Source: Pomacea canaliculata (lineage: Eukaryota; Mollusca; Gastropoda; Architaenioglossa; Ampullariidae). From it: 64,000 nt of DNA. A program made the translations under genes and the position numbers. Location of the stretch: NCBI RefSeq assembly GCF_003073045.1, contig NC_037590.1, positions 1,178,001 to 1,242,000 of the forward strand, given 5' to 3'. Under the pieces are notes generated by a model. It worked only from the letters and a program-made list of their open reading frames with translations. It was not told where the DNA came from and ran no database searches. Below, one piece after another: positions 1 to 12,900 of the stretch (positions are counted from its first letter, which is position 1; every line of letters begins with the position of its first letter).

Positions 1-927
1 CATTGCTGTTACATGTAGCACACAAACTGCTGTTACATGTAGCACACAAAAACACTACAGTGTTAACACATAAACATATTATTTAATGTCTTATGAGGTG
101 AACAATATTAACAGTTCATACACTTGCTTGACATGTTTGCATCTAAGAACTAGAGCCCATTAAGAAGAGCTGTAGTCTAGATAAATTTAAATACTTTTGG
201 ATAAACATTTAATACAATGTCCAGTCTCTAAAAGCACCAAAACCTCACAGTATTCGCATCAGGTTTTCAGAGACTATTTTTGGCAGAAGAACCTGGCACC
301 AACAATAGAGGACTTTATGACTCTGAACATGCAACACACAAGCACATCTGTCTAAACACACATGGATTTAGCACCCACCATCTACAAACGACAGCAGCAG
401 CTTCTTACATTTTGTCCTGAAACACATTAACATGAGCCTTATGATTTTCAAACCTATTATTCTCAGAGAAAATTTTAAACTGTTAAAATATGGAGGCATT
501 ACCTCCTTTTTAAAGCTGTGCAGAAATGTCTTTGATTTTGTAAGTAACCTCCTCAGGATGCACTTAAGATGGCATATTTGTCAAACAAGTCCACCTCGAC
601 ACTTGAACTGCCATCACGTAGTAAATACCTTGGACACAGTGTCTTTAAAAAGTCTTAATCGTGGGCACATTGTGCACTGCATCTAAAGGTCACATATTCC
701 AGATTTAATATCCACAGACTCTGTAACCTTGCCGTCTTTACTGACACTTTTGAGAACATCACAAACCAGGTGTCTTGACATTGAAGTCAGTGTTTGCAAA
801 GTCCTTTTTCTTCTCAAACTGGATTATAGTTGAGAAACAGGCACAGGCAGAAAATGATATATTCCTTCGTGTATTTTCTGAAGATCTGAGTCCAGACCAT
901 GCAATGACAGACTATCGTCTGCACAAG

Positions 928-3900
928 TTAAATCTTCTCCTTTTTCACACTGACTGGGCTAGGATCTTTCCGTTCACGTTTTTTGCTTCCAGCATCGCCA
1001 GCCTTCTTTTCAGAAGATTCAGAAGCTGCCACAGGCACAATGGAGAGGACAGAGAGAGCCTGCTGCAACATACCCTTGGTCTCCCCAATAGCCACCTCCA
1101 GCTGTACCTGTTGTGTTTCCAAGGCAACACGTCGGCTGACCTCGGCTTGCAATTTAGCCTGAGTGCTAGTGAATTCATCTCTGGCAGCTCGTACTGCTGC
1201 TTCCTGGGTAGAAAGGTTCTCCTTCAGTGCTTCTGTCAAACCCAAAGAGAGTACCTTTTATGGTGAATGTGTGTCCTAAGGTAATCAGAGCAGTAAGTAA
1301 ACTGAATTTTTGTATGTTATATTAAGCAATGTAGCTGAATTTCAATCTTTAATAAGCATTCTGGAGGAGAATGTAATCTTCAAAGCTCCAAACAAAATTA
1401 AAAAGTTAGGGTTGCACAAGCAAGCAAGCAAGCACTCATGCACAGCTAAACATGCACACAACTCCTCTCATAAAGAAACATTCAAATATGATACTTAGAC
1501 AATGAAGATGAAAGAAATGAGAAGAAGCAAGCTCACTAAGTCTAACTCACCCAGTTCAACAGCCATGTCTGCCAGTCTGTTCTCAAGGAGAGCACAGGAC
1601 TTGTCGCTTCCCTCCAGTTTCTGTATCAAGCTTTCAAGGTCTACAACCGAGCCCTTGTACCTGACGAACTTTCCTTCCTCCCTCCCATTGTCAGCAACCT
1701 CCACCACCTCTCCCTTGTTGCCTGACTCGCGGTCTGCCACACGTCCTGCAGTTCGCACTGCCACCAGGTAATCCGAGTTACCTGCAAAGTTTACAAACCA
1801 CAGTTTTTATTTTCAGCACTATCTGAATCTCTCTCTCTCTCACAAACACAGATCCATGTATACAAATGTAACCTATATGATGTTTCCTTTCTGTGGTTAC
1901 ACAGGGGTGTGCCAGCAGTGCAAGAAATCCCAACACAGAGAGTACATTTTTTAATACTTTAATTTGTTCCTCCATAGAATGGCAGAGGGTGAAACAAATT
2001 CATAAAACAAGACATAAGAATCAAAGAAACTATCAACTGCATCCACCAAAGTATCTCAAGAAAATTTGCTAACTCTCCAACCCCGACTACTTATATACCT
2101 TCTCCAACGGAACCTTCTACAACCTTTCGTCCCACTTCCACTACTGCCACATCTGGTCACCCTGATTAAATGAGTTCGCTGGCCAGACAAATCCAAGGCT
2201 TCAGGAGGCCGCCTCAATGCCTCAGTGCACATGCAAGTGTGCGCTTGGATATGTGTGCATCTCCCATCCCTCTCTGCCTGACCTATAAACCATAGGCTAC
2301 CAAAATATGCAGATTACATTAAAATCTCTGGTGATCTAGAAGCCATTAGGCCAAGTGGAAGGATGGGATGTTCAAGGTTGTAAGGGGTGTCTGACTTAAA
2401 AGAGTTAAAGAAATGTGATCAATGCATAAAAAGAGCGATCTACCCTTGTAATTACCAGGGTAACTATACATTTCTCATAATCAAGCCATATCTTGTCAGG
2501 CATGCTCTCATCACATGTAAGGAATCCACTCTTGTAGTTTACCTCGAGCAACCGCTTCCATATCGCAAGGGCATATGGTAGTAGCCATGGCAACTTCTGT
2601 ATCACGTGCCTGAGGAACATCCGTCATTTTACGGTAGTGGAAACATTCCCGTGCCAGCACCTTCTGCACTAGTTTACGAACCTGGACACCACATCAATTT
2701 AACACTGTCAATAGCAAAAAGAGGACTGAACATAAGAGGACGTGTAAAAGACAATCATGTTGGTGACATTTCAGATGACTTTTCATGATACTGACCTGTG
2801 CCCTTGAAAGGTCAATGCCAAGGCTGTAGATTATGTCCTCCAGGTCATGCTCTTGTATATAACCACAGTGATTTTGGTCATAATAGACACAAGCTAGTAG
2901 CAACTCAGGATCCACTGTCAAAAACTTCCGCTTGTCACGCTTGGTGTCCTTTTCTTTCTTGTCTGTTTAGTTAAAAAACAAAATTGCTTACACAAATACA
3001 TAGACATCTTATAAAGTATGTGTGCAAATACAAATACACTGAAGTAACAATTATGAGCAAAATCATGCCACTCAACCAAAACAAGTTTCAAATTATAGCA
3101 AAATAATTGTTCTTATTATCATACCCACATACTTTAGCCTAGTTGACTTTCATTCAGACTTTCCATGATTTGGAATTAAACATAAAATACCACTAGGATA
3201 ATTTTCCTCAAATGAAGTACAAGTTAAAAAAAAAATAGTCACCTTTATCACGTTTCTCATCATCTTCCTCCTCTCTTCCACTGGAGTCCTGTGTAGGAAA
3301 CATCATCAGTTTGGCATACTGTGCATTTAAAACCAATTAGCTTGTTGCAATAAGTTAATTCAAATAATGCATCTTTTTCATGACAGTCACTCAAAACCGC
3401 TGGTGTTAAACACAGCCAGGCAAAGATAAATGCAGATCTTTCATACACTTAGAAGACAACCCAGCATAACACCAGATGAATTTGCCTGATGCCAACTTGC
3501 CTAACATTTTGCCCACTAAAAAAAAAAAAACCTACACAATATGTTTCTACTTGCTAGTCAAAACCCTCCTCTCTCTTTCTAAACCATATCTACTCTACTC
3601 TTCACTGTTTCTGCATAAGTGCGAACACAGACAGGAAGTCACTTAAAGACAGCAGCCATGTTCCTGTAAGGCGTGAGCAGCATGGACAAGTAGGAATATG
3701 CTCAGCAGTTGTGAACTGTGCTTCTACTGGGCTCTCCCTCCCCGACATTTTGTAGTGTAGCTTTTCAACATTGAAGTACTGGTCTTGCTAATTTCATCCA
3801 CAACTACCAATGGTTTCAGAACCTTGATTACACTTGCTGATGGGTGATGGCTTTTGATTAAAAAGTGGGAATAGCAGATTAAGTTATGCTGAGCTAGATA

Positions 3901-6900
3901 ATTGTGAAGCAGTAGGAAACTTGACAGCCAAATACTTCCTTTACCTCCCCTTCCACAAAATAAGGTAAACAAACCAACCTCAGACACATAAGTGACTCAT
4001 AACCCAAATAAATAATAAGAAATTTACATATCAAAGAAATAAATACTAGAAACTTACATATCTATCATCTCTCTCATCATCGTCATCCATCTCGCCATCC
4101 CCATCCTTGATATTGTGAACACCATCAACAACAGACCATCAACACATGTAATAAAAACATTCTGATCCTAATTAAGACTTTTTTTAATAATAAATTAACC
4201 AGCCTTCAAAGGAATTTTAACCAGAACTTTTTTCAGATATTATTGGTACCAGGAAAATATGACTGTGCAGTTAGTTTCACAAGCATATGATCATATTTGC
4301 TGCTGCCAATGCATACTTAAATATGAAATCAAGGTGATGCTAGAGTGTGTCGTCTCTCGTATGCCTGTAAGCATTTGCCTTTCTCACCCTTTTTAAGAGT
4401 ATACTGTCTCTGGTACACCTGTAAGCACTCACCTTTCTTGCCTCGTCTGCCTTCCGCCGTTTAGCTGGAGGTTCCTGAGAACATACATAGGGTTGGGTAG
4501 AAAAAGAGGATTAATCAGTTATTAAAATGTTAGTATTTCATGCACAAACACATATGCAGAGTGAAAGCGATGAGAAACATTTGATGCCTTTGGTGTCATT
4601 GACTTCCTCATTATGGCATGGGGGATACTCAAGAATAATATTAGAAAAGCTCGACAAAACCAGAATAAGGAAACACTTTCATCCTATTTGAATCCAGGAA
4701 TCTGTGAGCATCAGGCATCGGTAATGTTTTTGCTCATTTTTATGTCCACACTAATGCATAACTCTGCCCAATTAGTTACAACTTGTGACCAGTGGAATTG
4801 TTTTTTACCCCAATTTTACTTGCTTCAGCTCTGTACAGTAAAAACTCTTTATTAAGACCTTTCTCTTTAGTTATGACCGAAACATTTTTTTACAGATGTA
4901 TTATGCTATATAAACATCATCTCTATTACGACTATCTCCTCAACCAAACTTACGACCAACAGTTCATAGTCTCTAATGACACTTTTGCAAAAGTTGCATG
5001 TTGATAAAAATTAAGTGACTTTTAAAACAGACTTCTAACCCTATATTATGATTTTCTGCAGAAATCACATAAATAATATATGCAGACTGAACTATAGACT
5101 CCCCGCAATGCTTGCCACATTCTTCCATGTACACTATTTTTCCCCAAGAAGTTCCACAGTAAATTTCTATTAACTGAGTCAAAGGACACTATACTTCTGC
5201 TTTAAGAAATGAGTCTATGCAATAGCAAAAAGCATGTAAATGTGATCCATTAGGCTATAACCTTTTCTAAAACTAGTCTGTTCTTCTATCACTTTCTCTT
5301 CTTTTTCAGCCCCATTTAATGTCTGTATAGATTTTACTTAGTACACTTGTTACAGTAACACCTCTGTAATTGGCTAGTTCAGTGATGCCCAACCTTTTTC
5401 GGCCTGCGGGCCATATCCATTTCGGACAGCCGTGTCGCAGGCCACTTCACCGCAAAAATACAAAAAGGAAAAAAAAAATAGAGCAGATACCATTTTTATT
5501 AGAAACAAGTTGTACTTACCATTAATTATATAGTAATTAGTTGGATATTTGAAGTTGTTTTCCCGAAACCAACTTCTGAATGTCCGGCCTCATCGTAAAG
5601 ACACCAAGTCGGAGCACTGAATCGAAATGTTCGTCCATCGAAAAAAAGATTGGGAAACGCCCCTACGTGGGGATAAATACTTTTTCTTCCTTTTTTTGTC
5701 GGTTTTTTTAAGGTCTTCTTTTATTACTAACATGCCGATTTCCTGCACTGTGGGTAGAAGTTTCGCGGGCCGGATGGCACCGCGTCGCGGGCCGGATATG
5801 GCCCACGGGCCATAGGTTGTGCATCCCTGGGCTAGTTGATTGATGTCACCTTTCTTATGGATTGGTACCATTATGGACTTTGACCATTCACTTGAGAATG
5901 TAATTTTCTCAAACAGGAGATTGAATAGGTGCAACAGAAAATTAAATAAAAACATCTGTATCAGCATTTTTTATCATCTGGCTTATAACTGTGCCTGCAC
6001 CAGCACCTTTCCACTTGTTGGTGCTTCACACTATTTATCACTTGCTTATTGCTATTGGATCATTAATTCATTTCCCTCTTTTATATTGATATTTTCAGGA
6101 AGGTCATCAACAGTAAGATATTGCATAATGTTGGATCGCTTCTCAAGTTGCCCTGCATCTCCTCCTGCTTCTTCTGCTGTTGGATTTCCCCATGGGTCCT
6201 GGATTCAGTTTCAGTTTGAATGTTGCCCCCGTGCAAGAGGGAAAGGAACAGATGAACCACAACACCATCAACCCAACATACGATTCTAACAATGGTGACA
6301 TGCAAAGCTAGCTTCCTCTTCACCGATTTTACCATTAAACAACTGACAAAAATTACCGTAGATTCTTTGAAAGTTGGTTGAATTTCATGGCATCGCTGTT
6401 GCACACAGGTGTACTCACTTTTGTGGTACATTGTTGACACAGTATGGAGGTAAATGGTCTTATTTATCAGAGATTGTTAATAATAAACATTTTCTACCTT
6501 TAGGAACACCGTAAGTCCCCCAAGAAAAGAATGATAAAAAGACAGGCTATATTTATAAAGAATAGCTAATATCTCGTAAAATAAGATCAAAGCTAGAGTT
6601 ATCACTTTCTTTAATATACCTTTGTTGTCACAAACTCTCTTAATTTATTTTCCTTTATTTAAAGCAGCTTGAAGCTTCAAAATGATTAACTAGCCCTACC
6701 ACTGCACATCTGGTCCTTAACAAGTGACCTCTGATTTTATTTCTTACCATTAATAATAAAAATATTTATTTTAATATTTGACCTCTGATTTTAATATCTT
6801 AACATCTCATCATTAATGATAGAAATATTGATCTTAATATCTGACCTCTGATTTGCTGTCACCTTTCCTGTCTTTCTCTCTTGCTCGCTCTTTGTCTTTG

Positions 6901-9900
6901 ATGTCCTTGTCCTTATCTTTACTGTCTTTGTTTTCTTTTTCTTTGCTGTCCTTGTCCTTGCCATCCTTCTCTTTCTTTTTCTTTTCCTCTTCTTTAGGCT
7001 GGGCTGGGGCCATCACCAGTGCTTTGTAGATTGAGAACCCAAAGTTTCGCATCAGCATTTCATTGAAGAGTTCTGCGAATAGAGAAACCTGGAGGCAAAC
7101 AGTAGACAATATGTGTGAGAAAGGACACAATTAGATATTTTTTTTATGCAGATATTAGCAATACCAAGCTACCAGTGTCTATTATTATTCTTGTGGCCAT
7201 CATCCTAAATACCAAAAGCAAAAGCAACATTGTTTAAACTATTATTGTCTTCTGTTATTTATTATAGAACATCAAACATCATGCATAATGTCCATTAAAA
7301 AATATACAAACATGTGGACAGTTCCTGCCTCTCCTCACCTCAAAGGAATGCTCCTTGTTGTCTTCTGGTCGATAGTCTAGCAGAAGGGAGAGGGTCATAA
7401 CAGAGCAGTCAAACTTGCCTGACTTGGCTGTTGGATGTGGGTGTACCAGGATGGATGGAGAATCTGGCAAAGTGTAGCGCCTCTCCAGCTGCTGCCGATC
7501 TCTTTTTTCTTTTCTTTTTTGCTCTTCTTCTTGCTGTGGATAATAGTTCTCTCAACGTATCATAAGTGCTACAAAACTTTTCTTTTCTCACAACTACTTA
7601 CATTTATTTTGAGTACTCTTACTGATGTATCACCCCTTGGCATTATCACTGACCCAAGAATAAAAAATATTTTCAGTTTGCATGGACACAGCTATTATAC
7701 ACACAATATCTTAACAGCATTGTGATCTTTTTTAAATATACGATCACTCATAAAACTCTTTTATATTGTTGTAATCATTTTCTCTGTAAGGGGGGGGATA
7801 TGTCGCGTGTCACGATTTCGGCCTTTCTGTCAGCGCCTGGGGACGCTCCTGTTCAGTAAGGCCGCTCTCAGCAGACGACGGTTGACGGCTGTTTTTTGTA
7901 CGGTGTGTAGGGGTAAGGTCAAGGCCTTCTCCCTCTGACCGTAGCCGTGCCGTACGTCACGCTCTTGCTACGTCACGTGACGTCGGCTTGAGTGCTGTGT
8001 GCTGCGTGGGAGCTCTGGGGGTGCTCTGGTCGGGCCCTCCCTTCCCTGTCCAAGGTTTTGGCGTGAAAAGCGTTCACGCGCCTTGGCATGGGCTGGGTGT
8101 CGTGGGCGCTGACGATTGGTCACAGCCCCTGGGCGACAGGAAATGACCCCCAGAGAGCAGCGTCCCTCGTGGCAGTTCTGACCTGGGCTCGATGGAGAGA
8201 GGAGCGTATTGTGTTTGAGAGGACGGCGGGAGACGGGGCCATTGTGGCAGTTTAGGCTGCGCCGTTTTACCCAGGCCGTTTGAGTTTCCCTTGGAAAGTG
8301 TCGCGGACTTCCAAGGGAGAGTTTCTGCCATTCCCGTTGTGGAGGGCAGCTGGACCGTCGGTACCATCACAAGCCGATTTGGTTAGTAGAGTCGATTTTC
8401 TTTTAGTTCTACACGTTTCCAGTCTATGGGGCCTTAGTTGGGGATTGGAGTGTGAATGGGTTGATCTTTATGTGTTAACGACTATGTTCACGATTTTTTA
8501 TGTTTTATTTTTTTTTTTTTTTTTTTTGAGTGTAAGACTTGTGTCCGGTTAGAATGGCTTTTGTATTGGCCGGGTCGCAGCGCATGTGGCGCGCACCCGT
8601 GTTTTATTAAATGGATTTGTATGCCTTTAGGACCGGCGCTGTAACGGTCACATGCTTATACGTGTGCTAGAATATGTGTGTAGAAACTGTGCAGTTGAGG
8701 AAGAGCTGCCTGTTTATCGGAGGAACTGTTTTTTTTTTTTTTTCTCTACAGGCTTTTATCTGTTCTACATGTTCGCCATATTTTTCAACGTCTTCGTATG
8801 TCGCATCTTCATCGTATTCGACAGACTATATGTGTCTTCGTCGTCGACGTCTCATCCGCCATTGTTTCAACCAGCCACCCTGTACCACGTCATCTCATCG
8901 GCGTGTGAACACGTGATCTCGCTGCGGGGTGTGCGGCCAGCTTAAGTGGAGCAGCCAGGGCTAGGACCGCGAGCAGGGGTTCACGTGACCAACGGCCTAC
9001 CCACCTCTCGTACCTGGACGCGAGAGGGAGGGGGGTGCCAGCTGGAGGAGAAGAAGACTGGTGTTTCTGCTGATTATATGAACACTGTGAGCGAACACTT
9101 GACTGGGCTGTATCCCAGTGGTATTTTATTTGTAACCTCTTTGCGGGGAGGCAGTCCCTGGTTGTTATATATTCATTTTGACGAGTACTCGTGGGGTATT
9201 TTTTTGTTTTGATCCGTTTTTCTGTGGGTGTGTGTGGGTGTATGTGTATGCGTGTTTATACTTGTTATTAAAACTGCGTGCTTGTATCGTTTTTCCCGTC
9301 TTTGTCGTGTTTGTGCCGTGCACGGGTTTCGAGAGGTAAGTCGTAGACTGCCTCCGGCCGAGTGTCTGTGCGTGTCTGGCCGCTGTGTGAGCGCTGTGCG
9401 CGTGCTTCTGGCGAGGCTGGGGTGGAACGCGACAATTGGTGGAGATGCGGGGTAAGATTCACCCCACCCTTAGTTCCTCGAACCCGTGAATGTTGTCTTG
9501 TCTTGTTTCGTAACGTCCTTGTTTGTCTCGTGGGTAGGCTACGCAGTTTGTGCGCAGTGTGTGAGTGTAGGCGAGTAGTTGCTCCCCTGGTCCGTGCGGG
9601 TAGGAGGGGGGATTCTCACGCGCTCACCCCGCGGGTTGTTGCTTTTTCGTCCCGACGGTTGTTTTTCCTACTCTGCGGCAGTGCGTCGGATTGCACGTTC
9701 GGCTTGCTTCTTCTCTGATCTTGCGTTTGCGTTCGCATGTTACTTTCACTTTCTGGTGTCCGCTATTTGAGCTGTTTCTGGTTGCGGTTGACACCTCGGT
9801 TCAGTACTAAGTCTGATATTTTTTTGTTGATTCCACGGAGGCGCGGTTGCGTGTTTTTCTTTTGTGGTTAAGCCATCATGTCCGACGTAGAGGAAGCGGT

Positions 9901-12900
9901 GGCCACGCGCACGCGCTCGCAAGTGGCGGCGCGCGGTGGAAGGTTCGAGTCCAAGTCGCACAGTGACGCAGGAAGCGATGAGTCACCTGAGCGTAGAGGC
10001 TCACCCTCGCGCTGGGGGCCATCGGGAGGTCAGCCCACAGAACCAGCCCTGGAAAGGTACCTACGCCTAGGTAGGGAGATAGGCCTATCAGGTCTGGAGT
10101 TAGCAGCGTTTGCAGAGAGACGAGAGGAATCTGAGAGAGCAGAGAGACGAGAGGAGAGAGCAGAGAGAATCCGTCTCGAGGAACTACGCCACGATGTGGA
10201 GATTGCCCGCGCTAGAAGCGTGGCTGAGAGGAAGGATGCGCCAGGCATCCAAGGAGATGTGGTACGTCTGAAAATCCCACCCTTCGACGAAAAGGAGGAC
10301 CTAGAGACGTATCTCTGTAGGTTTGAGCGCTGGGCTAAACTGCAACAATGGGACCTCAGCACCTGGGCAATCAGATTGGGCGTACTGCTGAGGGGAAAGG
10401 CCAGCGAGGTGTATATAGGCCTCAGCGATAGCGATGCCGAAGACTACCAAAAGCTTAAAGCCGCCCTCCTGGCGAGGTTTCGCCTAACTGCCGAGTCATA
10501 CAGACGTAAACTGCGAGCGTCCCGGCGGGAAGGAGGCGAAACTTTCCAACAGTACCTCGCCAGGATCCGCCTGTACCTGGCGAGGTGGATGGACTTAGCA
10601 GGCAAGGCAGCCACCTTCGAAAGTCTAAGAGACTTAATACTTATGGAACAGCTGCTGGACAGTGTACCCCTGGATCTAGCGACATTCATCAGGGAGAGGG
10701 CACCCGAGGACGTGGATGTCGCGGCTGTTTTGGCTCAACAGTTTTCAGAGGCAAGAGTGGCAGCGAGGAGCCATCGCACGGACCCCACCACTCGTCCTCA
10801 GAAGAGCGAGCAGCAGGAACGGCGGAGCGAGCCCCGTTTCCCGGATGACCAAAAGCAGGAAAACAAGGCCTGTTTCCATTGCGGTAAAGTGGGCCACTAC
10901 AGGGCAGAGTGTCCGAAACTCCCCAAGAGTTCCGACGACAAAGTCGCCCTGGGGAGTATGATCACTCTGGCCTCCGTGAGGGCAGTGGATCAGGAGGTGA
11001 GGAGTGGAACATTGCTGGACAGGTGTAGGCGTTCTTCTTATGGTGACTTCCGCACGCAGGTGACCCTCAATGGTCACGAGGTTTCTGCAGTGCGGGACAC
11101 GGGCGCCGACCTACTTTGTGTCAGGCGTGACCTAGTCGACCCGAAAGATCTCACGCACAGGAAACAGAGGGTGCGCTATGCATCCACGGACACGCGGTGG
11201 GTACCTCTTGCATACGTCCGGCTGGAGTCGCCGTACTACTCTGGCGAGGTAGAGGCGGCCGTTTTTCCCGATCTCATTGAAGGAGTGCTTATAGGGAATA
11301 CCATGCGGACGAAGGAAGGAAAAGAGATACAGGTGCCGGTATACGAAGGGCACACGGCGACGTGCGCGCGGGTGAAAACCTGCATGCAGATGAGAAGCGC
11401 AGAAACTGAAAAGGCTCCACTACAAAAGCTGGAAATTCATGCCCATGAGTTAAGCATGCTGCAAAGCACAGATGAAAGTTTGCGGCACATTAGAACCGTG
11501 GCTCATCAAAGGCGGCCGCCCGTGCAGCGAGGCACAGGGGTCGTGTCCTTTCAACACGAGGGAGGGCTTATCTGGCGCAAGTACACTGGAGGCAACGGAG
11601 TTGTACACGAGCAGGTCGTCGTGCCAGTTCCGCTAAGGGCTGATGTTCTCAAAATGGCGCACGACTCACCGACGGGTAGACATCTCGGGGCCCACAGGAC
11701 ACGCCAACGGATACTGGATGATTTTTATTGGCCGTCGTTATACAAAGACGTGCGGCGCTATTGTGCAGCGTGCGCCGCATGCCCAGCGCGCGACACCCAG
11801 GGGCGAGTTCGTGAAACTCCCCGCGAACGGAGGCCAGCTATCGAGAATCGCCGCCCGGCAGGCGGGGGACAGTAGCAGCCCTGGGGACGGGTGTCAGTCG
11901 ACGAGACGCACATGGAGGTGCAGCAAAGGGCAGAAACCAGTCGTCATGGAAAAGTAACATATGCACAGGCGAATCTACTGGAGCCAACAAAACAGGAGGA
12001 GACACAAGACCTGCTTCAAGCGAATGGGGACAGGTCCTGGCGGGCATTAGGTCTCTGGGGTGATGCTGTGTGCTTCCCCGGGATGGGACGTATCCTGGCA
12101 ACAGCTCCACATTCTCCGGCGTCGTTCTGCGTGGAGCAGAAGCAACGCGTCAGGCCGTCTGGATCGGTGGAGAGTTCTGTTTAGGATATGGTGTTAGGAC
12201 GTATCATGGATTTAGGCTTGAGTGAGTCCGGTTTTTTTCTATTCTTTGTAACTGTTTCGCTAGGTTCTGCGGATAGTTTCTCTTTAGATATCGCATAGGC
12301 GATTGGTGTTTGTAAAACTGTAGAGGCCACGCCGTCGTGCATTCAGATTGGTTCTCGTTATGCACTCGGCTTCGACTTTTTCTTCTTTTCGAGGGGGAAT
12401 TCTGAGTTTTGACGTAGTGCTAGGCTAGCTAGTTGGGCGATGCAGCTCCTGGCGTATCCCATGAGGATAAAAGCCATCGCGGGAGAGGATAATGTAGAGG
12501 CTGACTTCTTAAGCAGGTCTCTCTCCCCGCCTGATACCTTTTAGGCGGCCGGTTGCCTTCAACAGTAGAAGGATGAAGATGTCAGTTATGTAGGTTAGCG
12601 ATGTTTATATTTTTCTTGTCGAGTTTCTTTAGGGTTGTGCCTTAGCCTACGCAGTCGTTCCCGTGTTTTGGGGTTTAGTATTGGTGTTTTGACTGTAATT
12701 TTTGACTGTTTTGAATGTTGCTCTTCTGTAATCTTGACACGCGATGGGTTTAAACTCCGCGTTGCTTTGTCTTTAGGGGGGGGATATGTCGCGTGTCACG
12801 ATTTCGGCCTTTCTGTCAGCGCCTGGGGACGCTCCTGTTCAGTAAGGCCGCTCTCAGCAGACGACGGTTGACGGCTGTTTTTTGTACGGTGTGTAGGGGT

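Noticed and set aside
775-1266. 163-codon plus-strand open frame
   Set aside because: Antisense shadow of the last CCAR1 exon; composition follows the coding strand.
2430-2515. GTGATGA on the minus strand in a CCAR1 intron (human CCAR1 hosts SNORD98)
   Set aside because: The next CTGA is only eight bases on, no later D box with a closing stem was found, and there is no match to the SNORD98 target region.
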